Counted from the first letter of the stretch, positions 1 to 11,737 are shown. The stretch: DNA of 64,000 nucleotides from Manis javanica (GCF_040802235.1 NC_133169.1:41609034-41673033), one strand, 5' to 3'. A program made the numbers and translations. Notes: generated by a model not told the origin, from the letters alone.

Positions 1-667
1 TGTTGATACTTTCTCCATAACAAATAAGGTTGTTTTTCTTTCTGGTAAATGCAGTGTGTCCCCTGGACTCTCACTTCCCATTCCCTCAAAAACATTTCCT
101 TTGCAGCCACACCCTGGATGTCTGTGGTACTTGATGCCTGGCTGTGGCCCATCACCTCTTTGGACATGAATTCCTTACTCTATGCACTCACTTCCAGCTT
201 TTGAATTAAATTGAGACAAATGCAACTCTTCCTTTCACTTGCATATTTAGAGGCCATTGTATATTTATTAAATGGACTAACTTAATTATTGTCGTGTAGG
301 TGATAGGAAATCCTGCTGAATGGGAGTAAGATGTGTAACTGCTTGTTGGTGTAGGATTCATAACACATACAACATTTACTGGTTAATTTTTACATCTTAT
401 ATAGTGATTCATGTCATCCCAAAACAATGACAATGGTAACATCAAAGTTCACTGAATCAAAGATCATTCTCAGAAATATACTAGTAATAAAAGAGTATGA
501 AATATTGTGAGAATTACCAGAATGTGACACACAACAAAATGAGCAAATGCTGTTTGATAAATAGAGTTAATGATTGGTCAATGAAATGTCACAATCCTCC
601 AACATATAAGAAACACAAAACCTGTGAATCATAATAAAGTGAAGCATGGTAAAGTGAGGTATGCTTG
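1..667 (-). mobile_element. Tigger1 DNA transposon, 5' part, cut by window edge
   Basis: This is the 5' end of a Tigger1 (pogo/Tc1-mariner class) element read on the minus strand. The terminal inverted repeat ends at 667 (aggtatgcttg) and is followed by the TA target dinucleotide at 668-669. The internal sequence matches the Tigger1 5' UTR and the first part of the transposase as I remember them. It is the same insertion as the fuller copy at 44,230-46,541, because both sit at the same point in the same L1 remnant beside the same GATA-type simple repeat. The transposase is not open. The rest lies beyond base 1. Confidence 0.85.
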
Positions 668-722
668 TAGATATAGATATAGATATGGATAAATAGATAT
701 AATGATACAGATACAGATATAG
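668..722. repeat. Degenerate GATATA/GATACA simple repeat
   Basis: Imperfect tandem hexamers of the tagata/gataca type. The inverted counterpart is at about 44,155-44,229 in U3. It separates the Tigger1 end from the L1 remnant. Confidence 0.85.
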
Positions 723-1395
723 ACAATGGAGAATTATTCAGCCATGAAAAAGAAGGAAATCCTGCCATTTGCAACAACTTGGATGAACCCTGTTATTTAT
801 GTTAAGTATAGTAAGTCAGACAGAGAAAGACAAAATGTATAATTTCTTTTGTATATGGAATCTAAGAAAGACAAAAACCACAAAAGCAAAAATACAGTGG
901 TTGTTATCAGGGGCTGCAGGTAGAATAAATGAGGAGCTATTTGTCAATTAAAAGATTAGTAAGTTTTTAGGTTCTAATACACAGCATCATGATTTTAGTA
1001 AACAGCTTATAATATAACCTAAACTTATTTAAAGAGGTCTTAAATGTTCTAACCAAAACAAATCATAATTATGAGAAGTGATCGAAGTGTTAGGTAAAGC
1101 ACATTATCAATAATGTTTATCAGACCAACATAACTTACACATGTTCGCTACATCATGGTGGCTATTATGTAAAATATTGCACTGTATACTTGAGAATTGC
1201 AATGAGGATAGAGCTATTTTCTCACCACAGCAACAACAAATTGATAATATAAGTTGAAGGCTGTAATAACTAATTTTTTGTGGTTAATACTTTTCCATAC
1301 ATACTATAACATTTCATCCTATTACACATCTTAAACTTATAGAATGTATACCAATTATATATCAATAATATGAATAAATTTAAAAATAAAAACTG
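723..1395 (+). mobile_element. Old L1, end of ORF2 and 3' UTR
   Basis: The stretch from 'gaattattcagccatgaaaaag' onward encodes the last ORF2 residues of an old L1 (NYSAMKK type), followed by an L1M-like 3' UTR. It ends in A-rich sequence near 1,395. The inverted counterpart lies at about 43,490-44,154, and a 3' part of it begins U4 at about 49,835. It is ancient and non-coding. Confidence 0.75.
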
Positions 1396-1834
1396 AAAAA
1401 AATGAAGAAATGGCATAGCATTAAATTAACATGGATTTCATGTAAATAATAGAAGAAGATATACAAATCAGTAATCTAAAGAACAGAGATCAAGGGAAAG
1501 ATGTGAAGGAAATGAACTTAGTTTTACTTTCACCAGAGTACTGACTAGTGATACTGCCTTTGAAAAATCAGTTGAACTATTAGTTTCATATTCTTTATAA
1601 GCAAAAAGAAAAATGACAGTTACTCACAATTTTCCTTGAACTTTAAGTGATAAAGTATGTGTATACATATACACATGAAATAACATTTCATAGCTAAGAA
1701 TTTATGTGATTTTGATATTTGTGATTATTATTAATATTGATTAAGTTTTTGATGCATATTGTGATTAACAATAAGAAATTTTCTTTGAAGACATGAGAGA
1801 GAAACAAAACAATCACAGCAGGGCTACCCACTAG
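1396..1834. other. Unit U1 flank, no gene seen
   Basis: AT-rich sequence conserved in the matching places of U2, U3 and U4, so it is part of the duplicated unit. I see no open frame or RNA gene in it. Confidence 0.6.
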
Positions 1835-2064
1835 CTTCTTTAGCTCCTTTCATTGCATTCCTATTTATAGTCTCAGAGGAGATTTGTCATAAAAAGAAGC
1901 CACTCCCTCAGCGGGCATAGTAACACTAGGGATGATGTCACTCTCTTGCTTCTCTTTCTACGCTTAACCTGGACATGCGCCATCAGCCATCCGGGTGAGA
2001 CGAATAATGTCAACAAATGGTGGTTTCAGCCACAGAAGTACAGGGAATTGCAAGAGCAAAGGGT
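1835..2064 (+). promoter_or_regulatory. Candidate receptor promoter and 5' noncoding exon (U1)
   Basis: This 230-bp block is one of the best conserved non-coding stretches among the four units. It holds a TATA-like ctatttatag (about 1861-1870), a conserved gtctcagaggagattt, a CRE-like tgatgtca (about 1934-1941), and a possible splice donor g|gtaatt at 2063. Mammalian olfactory receptors usually have one or more noncoding exons a few kb upstream of the coding exon, and this block is 3.1 kb upstream of the U1 receptor. Promoter or exon use is inference. The same block is at 28,405-28,640, 42,808-43,035 and 50,620-50,850. Confidence 0.45.
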
Positions 2065-2285
2065 AATTATTATTTTGAATTGTTCTGCTTCTGACATATT
2101 CTATTAGTTGCTGAAAATATTTCCTCAAATGTTTACCTGTCATCTGTATTTAAGTAGAAAAGCAAGTATACTTTCCCTTAAGAATCTCTTTATATGTCAT
2201 GTCTGTACTGCAGTATATTAGGAAATGCACTATATACTGCAATGTGTTAGGAATTTTTGCTTTCCAACTATTTGTAGACAAAGGA

Positions 2286-2307
2286 ATATATATATATATA
2301 TATATAA
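2286..2307. repeat. (TA)n microsatellite
   Basis: Eleven or so TA dinucleotides in the U1 upstream region. The matching site in U3 (about 42,578-42,590) is shorter. Confidence 0.9.
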
Positions 2308-2489
2308 TATTCCTGATTACTTGGAGTTGATTTCTGAGGTTTATAAAATACTGGAAACAAGTGTCTCCATCGTATTTATAGTTCCCCAGGAAAGCTGACA
2401 CGGGCGCCTGACACCAGGTCGTCCCCCATGGAGTGCAGGCCATGCTGTCAAGAGACCTGAGGCAGAGGCACAGCCTGTGGGGCTGAATT

Positions 2490-2680
2490 GGGGGCTGAGA
2501 TGAGTTCTCACTCTGCTTGGTTTGTGGCATTAGGCAGATACTCTGAGAACCTGAAGCTTTTATCATGTAAAAGGACAAAATAAGATGAGTAGGTACCCAA
2601 CAGGCTCCTGGGAAGGATGGAATGTGGTGAGCACTAGGACAATTCCTGGAATGCTGTCAGCTTCAAATAAAGATTTGGCT
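2490..2680 (+). repeat. MIR SINE remnant
   Basis: The order of recognisable MIR pieces is kept: a 'ctctgcttggtttgtggcattaggca' type region, 'ctgagaacctgaagcttttatcatgtaaaa', 'gtaggtaccc', then a 'gcactaggacaattcctggaatgctgtcagcttcaaataaa' end. The same remnant is in U2 (minus), U3 (minus) and U4 (plus), so it predates the duplications. Confidence 0.6.
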
Positions 2681-4570
2681 TATGCCACAGACACTATCCA
2701 TGACCTCAAGTTAAATATTCACTAAACTGTTTCCACGAAACTCAGGGAATTGCATTAGAGTCAGTCTGCATGGGGTGGGCGCCGCTGCTGAGGGTGGTAC
2801 AGACACGGCTCCCTGTCTGTATCCCAGGTGGGCTGCTTGCTGTGGCCTAGTGATGCTGATCCCCATTTACTGAGGTGCAGCAGAGATTTCCCCAGTGACC
2901 CCAAATTCCCTTCCAGTCTCCCTCCGCTCGCTCAGCAAACAGCTGAAGGTCTCACATGGCTGGTCCCTGTGCTAGCCATTGTTTACTTTTCCACAAATAT
3001 AAACTGGCAAACAAGTGTGCTTTGCAAATCGATGGATTATTTTTAAAATTTTCACAAAGCTCAGAATCCACATGCCAAAGTGCATGGGATTTGAAGAAAA
3101 CTTACATTTTTTAATGCAATGTGTCCAGATTTCTTGGGAATTTAAATTAAGAAATTGAAATAATTGTCAGTGTTTTCTGCTGCTCTAACACCCTGAATAA
3201 ATTCAATTTATTAGTAGATTGAATATAGTAATTAACCTTTGGAATTAACACAATACTATAAAATATATTTGGTATGCAAAATATCACTGTGAAATATCTC
3301 TGCAATGTAACCACCTGTAAACTCTTTCCAGAAAGAGAAGTTCATATTTCCTTCTTGTTAATAAGGGTTTTAACTTGCCAGAAATTGAAAATCTTCAGAG
3401 ATGTAATCTTCATGAGAAAATACAGATGAAGCTCTTACTGATTCTCTTAGAAAGACCAGATATCTTTTGCATCTATCATTCACTTTATTCACATTGTAGT
3501 TATTTCAAAATTATACATTAAATCATATTTATATAATATTTGTCCCTGAATAGATTGTGACCTCCCTGAATTTAATGAATTTTAATTTGTCTTTGATTTA
3601 CCTTCCAATAAATCAGAAGCTGCCAGTGACCAGCAACATAGAAAAGCCAACAGTGAATTGGAGACAGAAATATCTCAGTGCTTTTTAGCATTCCACTCTG
3701 TCTGTTTCCATGAAAAATTATTTTCTGTGTACATTAAAGCAGTTAACATTTGGAGAATCAAAAGCCTTGCCTGATAAATGGCAGTGACACTCTCAGTCCT
3801 ATTTCTTCTCCCCTGATATTTATAGCAAGTGGTAGAAGCTTTAAGAAGGTAAGATTCAACTTGGACAAACATGTACTAGGTATAAAAAAATGGATTTCTA
3901 TAAGAAATTCTTCCTAACCATGGTTAAAATAAGAATTGTATGAATATATTTATATGTTTATATTTAAAGTATACATACTCATAAAATAATTATATGTATC
4001 TATGTACATACATAATATATATAATTCTTATGGATATATAAACAAATTCATACATAAGTTCTCTATAAATACAGAAATTATTAACTCAAAATTATTAAAA
4101 GCATAAGTAGATACAAAGACTGGTGAACTGAGCTAATACATCTTATATCATCAGACAATAATAGTAAGAGCAGTGTCTTACCCAGATTCTACTCAATTAT
4201 TTCTCTCTATATTAATTATTTAAAATAGCAGTATGTATGCATATCCATCAGTAACTGTCAGGTGCCACCTATGTCCATTATTTTAGCTCATTTGTTCCTA
4301 ACCATGACTGAGATCATTGCGCTTGTGTGCATTTTATGTACAGTGGAAAGGGCAAGAGGGGTACAGGATAAGCTGGACCCACACCTACGGCTTCAGAGTC
4401 TGGGCTCCTAACATTGCCCCTAGGATGTCCAAAGGGTTCCTTGGTGAGGCCCACAGGCTACTTCTGAATATACAGCTCAACCCACCCAACTTCACTGCTT
4501 CAACATGTGATTCAGTCTCACCAATGGGTTCAAACATTCATATGGATTATCTCAAACTGTGATTCAGTTA
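2681..4570. other. Unit U1 flank, no gene seen
   Basis: Shared with the other units. It includes a moderately GC-rich part (2,760-2,960) and AT-rich parts (3,900-4,250). Short open frames here are not conserved between units and are not supported as genes. Confidence 0.6.
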
Positions 4571-4700
4571 CTTTTTAAGCCTTTTTAAAAACTGAAGTAT
4601 AAAATTGATACATAACATTGGTTTCAGGTGTACAATGTACAATGTAATGACTCAGTATTTGCATGCACAGTGAGATGTAAAATATTTCTAAGAGTGAATG
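4571..4700 (-). mobile_element. L1 3' UTR remnant
   Basis: 'actgaagtataaaattgat' followed by 'ggtttcaggtgtacaatgta' is a reverse-read L1 3' UTR motif. Equivalents are at about 25,740-25,850, 40,135-40,235 and 53,395-53,490. Confidence 0.55.
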
Positions 4701-5042
4701 AAACTTCAAGAGTTTTTAAGAGCCTAATCAGATATTAAATCAGAGATGTTAGTGAAATTCTGTGTCCTATAACAAAAACTTTAGAAAGTGATATCCCATC
4801 TTTAATAATTCACTTTTTGTGTTTGTATACACTCATGACTACGCAAATTTCCATACTTGATAAAGGACATATATAATCAGATCATCTCATGATCTTGAAC
4901 TTTGATAACCTGAAGTTACCAATTATTTTGCCCCACAGTTGTGACTTATTAATTTTTTGGCATATTAATTGAATTACAAGTAATGTCTAACCTCTCAGTC
5001 TCCAGGACCATAGGGTTTCCTACACTTAGCATAACTGGGTTG

Positions 5043-5044
<2 letters not shown>

Positions 5045-5075
<31 letters not shown>
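5045..5075. repeat. (CA)n microsatellite upstream of U1 receptor
   Basis: A run of about 15 AC dinucleotides. The same site is (GT)n at 25,319-25,353 in U2 and is degraded in U3 (about 39,735-39,765) and U4 (53,855-53,877). Confidence 0.95.
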
Positions 5076-5078
<3 letters not shown>

Positions 5079-5129
5079 GCCCACACCCTAAAGAGTCATT
5101 CAGCAGGTGGCATGTCATGAGTGCTCCAT

Positions 5130-5152
5130 TACTTCTCTCCTCGGTGGGCCAG
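5130..5152 (+). promoter_or_regulatory. Predicted splice acceptor of receptor coding exon
   Basis: A pyrimidine-rich stretch (ttacttctctcctc) leads to ccag at 5149-5152, 8 bases before the ATG at 5161. It is retained in altered form in all four units. If it is used, coding starts upstream of it would be spliced out, and this decides the start in U2 and U4. Confidence 0.5.
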
Positions 5153-5160
5153 GTGAAATC

Positions 5161-6122
5161 ATGGAGGACACCACCTGGAAGGCCAACCACTCAGGAAGGT
5201 CAGAGTTCATCCTGCTGGGAATCTTCAGTCAATCCAAACACCCAGCAATCCTTTGTGTGGTCATTTTTGTGGTTTTCCTGATGACCTTGTGTGGAAACAC
5301 CATCCTAATCCTTCTGATATGCTCTGATGCCCGGCTCCACACCCCCATGTACTTTTTCATCAGCCAGCTGTCTCTCATGGATGTAATGTACATTTCTGTC
5401 ACTGTGCCAAGATGCTCGTGGACCAGGTCATAGGTGTGAACACCATCTCTGTCTCTGGATGTGGGATGCAGATGTTTCTCTGTTTGACACTGAGTGGATC
5501 AGAATGTTTCCTCCTTGCTGCCATGGCTTATGACTGCTATGCAGCCATCTGCCATCCTCTCTGTTACCCTGTCCTCTTGAACCATAGGGTGTGTTTCCTC
5601 TTAGTGTCTGGCTGCTGGTTCTTGGGATCTGTGGATGGCTTCATGCTCACACCTGTCACCATGACCTTCCCCTTCTGTGGGTCCCGGGAGGTCCATCATT
5701 ACTTCTGTGAGGTCCCTGCTGTGATGAAGCTCTCCTGCTCGGACACCTCCATGTATGAGACACTCATGTATCTCTGCTGCATCCTCATGCTACTCATTTC
5801 TGTGACCATCATTTCAGGCTCCTATGGTTTCATTCTCCTCACCATCCACAGGATGAACTTGGCAGAGGGCTGGAAGAAGGCCTTTGCCACCTGCTCCTCC
5901 CACATGACTGTGGTCACCCTCTTCTATGGGGATGCCATGTACAATTACATGCTCCCCAGCTCCTATCTCACCCCTGAGAAGGACATGGTGGTGTCTGTCT
6001 TTTACACCATACTCACTCTTGTGCTAAACCCTTTGATCTATAGTCTAAGGAATAAGGATGCTATGGGGGCTCTGAAATAAATGTTGAATGTGGGAGCTGT
6101 CTTTCAAGAAACCATGAAGTAG
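5161..6122 (+). pseudogene. OR2T4-like: Olfactory receptor family 2T pseudogene (OR2T4-like), U1
   Basis: A seven-transmembrane odorant receptor relic. The start at 5161 gives [16 protein letters not shown], with an N-glycosylation site (NHS). Family motifs follow: GNTILILLI in TM1, [16 protein letters not shown] in TM2, [13 protein letters not shown] in TM6 and [11 protein letters not shown] in TM7. Compared with the U4 copy, one base is missing in the codons for VPKM (about 5408-5410), which puts a stop in frame soon after. The rest stays open from 5412 in another frame. The TM3 DRY signature reads MAYDCY, so the arginine is lost. A second lesion, AAA to TAA at 6078-6080, removes the last 14 residues; the ancestral stop is at 6120. 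It is very unlikely to make a receptor. Confidence 0.9.
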
Positions 6123-7740
6123 GAAACTGATATCAATGTATTTTCCATCTCTCTGCACATGACACATTTATAATCTTACATCAGTATTACTCTTTATACT
6201 TTCATAGCATTGTGTCTCATACAATTTCTACACCTCTTTTTAAGAGTTGCTTCCATGTTGTAGAATACTTCAATTTATAACCCTTCTCCATTCAAAATGC
6301 ATTATACAATCATTAAAGTTACATACATGAGAGTTGATAATTGCACTGTCTGTAGAAGAATATCCATATTTTTAGGAATATATAGCAACAATGTTTACAG
6401 CAAAAATGTCGTATGAAACAATGAAATTGATTTAAATGACAGGGGAAGAGAGAGAAAGAAGTGATAAAACAAAGAAGGTAATATAAACAACTTGAGAGTT
6501 TTGGGAAAGAGTATGTGGGTGTCATTTTTACCATTCATATCAATGGTACTTTTCTGTGAAATTATTCTATATAAACAGTTAACATATCGATCCTCCCTCT
6601 TTTTCGAGTTTTTATTTATTTTTTCTTCATTTTTTGAGAGGATTGTGGAAGGTCCCTTGCATGAGGTGACATCTGAGCTAAATTTTGAAGTTTGTAATTT
6701 ATTAGTCAAGAAAAGATGGCAGGATCTAGTAACCATAATGTTGGTCATGTAATTGTATATAAATGATAGCAAAATAAAAAAAAAGAAGGCAGGTATCCAA
6801 AAGTCAAACTCATTTGTTGATTCAATACATATTTATCATACTATATTGTAATACAAAAATATGTATATATTATGCTATATTATAATACAAAAACTTGGTA
6901 AAAAAATTAAAATCTGAATATTACATAGTTGATATCCCCAAGAATAGTCAAAGTGTATGATGCGCCTTGATGGCCATGGGAAAGGGGTGCAGCTCATAAG
7001 GACAAATCTGTGCTACCTAGGATCCACGAAGCTCAATAACAGGGACTGAGAGCAGAGCGTGGAACTCAGAGTTAAACGGTGACTAGATGTTACCGCAGTG
7101 GAGTGTAGGAGGCTGGATCGTGGGGATCTTGCTCAGAGCCAGACATACAGGTATCCAAGCAGGAAAAGGAAATATTCCAGTGGTCCTTCCTTTCATGCTT
7201 TATATTATAGACTCATTTCTTAGCCTCTGTGATCTAGAAGTTTACAAACAGTATTGAAAAAACCAGAATAACACTTTAGTAATGTTAAATAGATAGCAAT
7301 CCATTGGAGAAGTGAACAGTGAAGGTCAGGGGAGCAGGTGAGTATGGACGGGGAGCTGAACGGTGTTGGTCTATGTGCACCTGGACACGCTGAGCACCAG
7401 GAAGGCCTGTGCGGAAGGTTATTTGGAGTGTGTGGGGCCTTGGACCTGCTTCACAAAGCCACAGACATGGTTGCACACTGACCATGATTAGTTGATGACT
7501 GTAAACTATGGATCTGTAGTGATTGGGGAGACAATGTGGACCAATTTCCAATATTTTTGTCACAGTAAAACAGAACTAATAAAATATGCATTCTTCTAAT
7601 ATAAGTAATTGAAAAGCACATGCATCACTTCTCAACTTGGCAGACCATCAAGATACAGATATTCATGGTATCACTTACAACACACAAAATATAGGGAAAA
7701 TAATGAACAAAATTAAACATGTTGAGTGCTACCATATTCT
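6123..7740. other. 3' flank of U1 receptor, no gene seen
   Basis: It aligns in pieces with the 3' flanks of U3 (inverted) and U4 (direct), for example ctagatgttaccgcagtgga near 7085, also at about 55,812 in U4. The open frame at 7,285-7,563 has a near twin at 56,041-56,241, but only because the DNA is duplicated; nothing suggests coding. Confidence 0.55.
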
Positions 7741-8640
7741 TCAAAAACAGGGGATTATGGGTCGCCATAAGGTGAAGGGCATATAGAGGTACAAACTTCA
7801 AATTATAAGAACAAATTAGTCAAAGTAATAAAAGAATAATGCAGGGAACATAGAAAGTAATGTAATATCTTTGTATAGTGACAAAAGTTAACTACAGTTA
7901 TTGGGGTAAGTGCTTTGTATGTAAGTGTCAAGTCTGTATGTTGTACATCTGAAACCAATATAATATTTTATATTAGCTATGTTTCAATAAAATAAATGAA
8001 AAATATGACATAGGTAGTAAGTCTTGGGCATCAGCTTTTGCATTTTTTTTCCTGGCTATGTCTCCCTAGTACAACAGATAAACAATAAATAAACAATGGG
8101 TTCTACATCAAACTAAAAACTTTGCACAGTGTAGGATACCATCAACTAAGTGAAAAGACAGCTTACTGAATATGAGGATTTATTTACAAATTATATATGT
8201 GATAAGGGATCTCTAACATACAAAACATACAAAGCACTTATACAACTCAGCACTAAAAAGGAGACAATCCAATTAAATGGGGGCAGAATGTCTGAATAAG
8301 CATTTTCCAAAGATGTAGGGATGACCAACACACAGGAAAAAAACTCAACTAATCATCAGGAAATGGATATCAATAACTATTAGAACCACCTTATACCAGT
8401 CAAAATGGGAACAACAAGTGTTGGTGAGTATGTGGAGAAAGAGAAACCTCATGAACTGTTGATGAGAATATAAATTTGTTTGGTCGCTAGAGGAAAGTGT
8501 ATGTAACTTCTTCAAAAAATGAAAATAAAAGTCCATATGATGCAGTAATTCCAATTCTGAGTATTTACAGAAAGAAAATGAAAACACAAGTTTGAAAGTA
8601 TGTATCTACCCCTCCCTTTATTACATAACTCCATGAAGTA
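7741..8640 (+). mobile_element. Old L1 fragments: a 3' UTR, then an ORF2 C-terminal piece
   Basis: 7,741-8,000 is an L1M-like 3' UTR ('atgttgtacatctgaaaccaatat ... caataaaataaat'). 8,040-8,640 encodes a decayed ORF2 C-terminus. Both are shared with U4 (56,510-57,420) and, inverted, with U3 (about 35,900-36,850). U1 homology to the other units stops near 8,640. Confidence 0.7.
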
Positions 8641-8649
8641 GCCAATATA

Positions 8650-10080
8650 TGGGGCACCAAACTCCTGTGCCCTAAAAAACGTGTGTATCCCCTTTGGAAA
8701 ATGTTCAGATCCTTTGTGAATTTTCAGATCAGATTTTTTGTTGTTGTTATTATTGGGTTCTTTGAACCTTTCATGTATTTTGGATACTAAATCTTTATCA
8801 ACTAAATCATTTGAGAATATCTTGCCCCATGTAGAAGGTTGTATTTTCATGTTGTTGATTGTGTAGTTACTGTGAATATAGAAAGGTGTTTCAGAACTAC
8901 TGACTGTGTTTGCTTTTCTGTGCTTTCATCCCCGTGTCTAATTTATATAATGATTGAGGTTCTGTGCCCTCTTATCCCCTTCAGCTTTTTACCCTCCCAA
9001 CCCAGCCCCTCCCCCATGGTGACAACCAGTCACTTCTCCATGTCTATGAGTTTACTGCAATTTGTGTTCATTTAATTGCTTTGTTTTTAGATACACATGT
9101 AAGTGAAATCATATGGTAGTTTTACTTCTCTGCCTGGCTTATTTTACTCAATATAGTGCCCTCAATGTTCATCCATGTTTTTCCAAATGGCAGGACTTCC
9201 TTCATTTATGGCTGAATAACATTCCATTGTGCTTCACCACCAATTCTTCTTCATATATTCAACTATTGATAGACACTTTGGTTTCTTCCATATCTTAGAG
9301 ATTGTGTTTTCTTTGGGAAAATGTCTATATGTGGAATTACTGGGTCACACAGTATTTCTATATTTGGTTTGTTTTTTTGAGGAGCTTCCTTACTGCTTTC
9401 CACCATGGCTGCATCCATTGACTTTCCCAGCACCAGTGCAGGAGGGTTCCTTTTCTCCACCTTTGTCAACACTTGTTATTTCTTGTCTTTTAGACAGTGG
9501 CCATTCTGACAGGCATGAGGTGATATCTCAGTGGTTTTGATTTGCTTCTCTCTGATGATTAGCAATGTGGAGCACTGTTTCATGTGCCTGTTGGCCATGT
9601 GTATGTCTTTAGAAAAATGTCTATTCTGGTCCTCTGATCATTTTTTGATTGAGTTATTCATGTTGGGTGTTCAATCATATGAGTTCATTATTTATTCAGT
9701 AGTTAATCCCTCATCAGATAAATCATTCATGATGTATTCTCTAATACTAAAGGTTGCCTTTTTGTTCTGCTGATGGTGTCCTTTGCTGTATGGAGCTCTT
9801 TAGCTTGATGTTGTCCACTTGTTCATTTTTTCTTTCCTTTCCCTTGCATAAGAAGTGTCCAAAAAATTAATTATTCATGCTCATTTTCAAGATATTTTTG
9901 TCTGTTTTCTTCTGAGTGTTTCATATTTTCATGTCTAATATTTAGGTCCTTAATCCATTTTTATTTTCCTTTTGTGTGTGGTGTTAGGTATTAATCTAGT
10001 TTCATTCTCTTGCATGTAGCTGTCCAGTTTTCCCAAGACAATTTACTGAAGACACTGTCTTATCCCCATTGTATATTCTT
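8650..10080 (-). mobile_element. Old L1 (L1D), ORF2 C-terminal half, first segment
   Basis: Read on the minus strand, this encodes the 3' half of L1 ORF2 and its downstream part: 'gatattccattgtgcttcacc', 'gtgaggtgat', 'gattagcaatgtggagca' and similar landmarks occur in the standard order. It is heavily decayed. The same L1 resumes at 20,060, because the PSMD12 retrocopy was inserted inside it; the sequence runs from ccccattgtatattctt here to its duplicate ccccactgtatactcct there. Confidence 0.75.
10064..10080. repeat. Target-site duplication of the PSMD12 retrocopy (left)
   Basis: ccccattgtatattctt here and ccccactgtatactcct at 20,043-20,059 are the two copies. They differ at three positions of 17 and lie exactly at the ends of the retrocopy. 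Confidence 0.75.
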
Positions 10081-11737
10081 TATTTTTTAGCTTTACAACA
10101 TAATTTATTTTAGTTAAAAACACTTAAACCACCATACCACAAAATATTCTGAAACACAGGTAACCATAGACCATAAATGTGCATATACTGCTTTGATTAT
10201 TATAATGATGGGTGTTAGCTGAATGAAAACTTATAAAAGCTAAAAAGACGTCATATGGTAAAAAAACACTTTGGGTAAGTCATGACAAAATTTTTTCAGC
10301 ACTCAAATAATAGAAATGTATTCTTACACCAATTGCAAGTGCAGTTAATAATGAAAGTATGGAATTGAAAGGTTGAAAGGAGCTTTAAACATATGCACTA
10401 TCTCTTAAAAATTAGACCAAGTAGCTGAGAACACAAAAGAAACAAAAACAATCCCAACATATACACCACAACAGTCTTTTTTTTAAAAAATGACTTCTGA
10501 TTTAATTCTTTTCTAAAAGCTTTAAGGGTGCTGGATCTTTATTATAGATTATGTATCAGCTCCTCTTTGACTATGAGGTGTGTAGTTTTGTTCACTACAG
10601 ACATCAGTAAGTTCAGTTTCTGAGACCAGTCATTTAATAAATTATTTGGATCTTTGTTTCTCTGGAAGTTGATAATTCCTCCCAACCTATCTACTCTAGT
10701 GAAGATGGTCTTGTTAACTACTAGATTTGAGAGAAAACCCTCTGACTCATCAACAATTAGATCCAGAAGTTGAGCCATCCTCTTCATTGTTATCCTTGCA
10801 TGATACTTGGCCATTATTCTAATATTATGTTCAACAACTCTGTCCTTCAAATATTTCCACCTTTTTTCACCTTCTTTTGTAGAACCAAAAACATCAGTGG
10901 CAGGATGCTCAAGAGAACCTTTTCTTAATTCCATTCCATAGGCTTCAACAATTGGAGACCAATGCATCAACTCCGCTGTGGTGAAGGCTTTAAAAGGTCC
11001 TTGTACTTAGGGATTTCTTCTAAACTTCTTGTCTCCACTTATTTGGTGAACCTAATCTGACTGTTCGTTGTGAAAAGGAGCCGAGATAACACAGAAGACA
11101 CACTTTTCAGAGCCTGTTGCCACTTTTCACTTCCTGCCCTCTGCAAAGAGGATCGTACATGTCGTGCTGGCAAGTAGGCAAGTAGGAGCCCTCAGGCTGA
11201 TCCAGCTGAATCATTAAGTTACGGTATTTCAACTATAAATGCTCTATTTTCCTCATGGAAAAACTTCGTGTTGATTTTCTTTCTGATGATTTGGATACGG
11301 ATGTAATCCTTCATAGCTAGGCAGAGCCTATTTTGCTCCAAAATAAACTCCACTCACCCTTCCTTTCCTAGGGGCCCATCGGTTTCCATGTGTAACTCTT
11401 GTAAAATGGAGGCTGCCTCTTTCACATCACAATTTTGCTCTTTTATAGTTGCTAATGCTTTAGTCAGTCAGAACCCTCAATTATAGCATAAAATTTCCTT
11501 CTGTAGCCATTCAAAGAGTATCAATTAATTGAAGTTTGATTAGAAGGTCTATAACTTCATCAACATAAGAACAGCACTGTTGAACCAGTTTGCAACAGCT
11601 TGTTTTAACAGACTCCATCTTTTTGACAGAAGTATAATATTTTAGTTCATAAATACCATTCATTAGCTTCATGAAGCACAACTTCACTACTGCAACTAAG
11701 ATATGGGATGTGGACACCATATAAGAAACACAGTGGG
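10081..11737 (-). pseudogene. PSMD12P: PSMD12 (proteasome lid subunit Rpn5) processed pseudogene, main part
   Basis: Intronless reverse-oriented copy of the mRNA for PSMD12, a PCI-domain subunit of the 26S proteasome lid. At 10,542-10,970 the minus strand reads a 142-residue C-terminal stretch with [44 protein letters not shown] and [14 protein letters not shown], nearly as in the human protein. At 11,511-11,720 it reads the N-terminal part: MVSTSHILVAVVK, LVQQCCSYVDEV and LIKLQLIDTL. The middle third is present in DNA but broken by several frameshifts and stops. The 3' UTR runs down to an A-rich end beside the target duplication. The first 60 or so codons are at 19,840-20,042, separated by the L1 insertion. 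It is not functional. Confidence 0.92.
11724..11737. repeat. Target-site duplication of the composite L1 insertion (left)
   Basis: agaaacacagtggg here and agaagcacagtggg at 19,840-19,853, one mismatch in 14. Both are PSMD12 coding sequence, so the site was duplicated by the insertion. Confidence 0.85.

Noticed and set aside
2828-3046. 72-codon open frame with a similar minus-strand frame at 27,489-27,677
   Set aside because: These are the two copies of the same flank. The U4 counterpart is diverged with indels that are not multiples of three.
4317-4562. 81-codon open frame, with a twin at 40,223-40,519 on the minus strand
   Set aside because: Openness differs between the duplicated units and the readings lie on opposite strands relative to the unit, so it is duplicated non-coding DNA.
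5045-5075. CA/GT repeats as possible regulatory Z-DNA near each receptor
   Set aside because: Length varies freely between units and is nearly lost in the intact one, so it is treated as an ordinary microsatellite.
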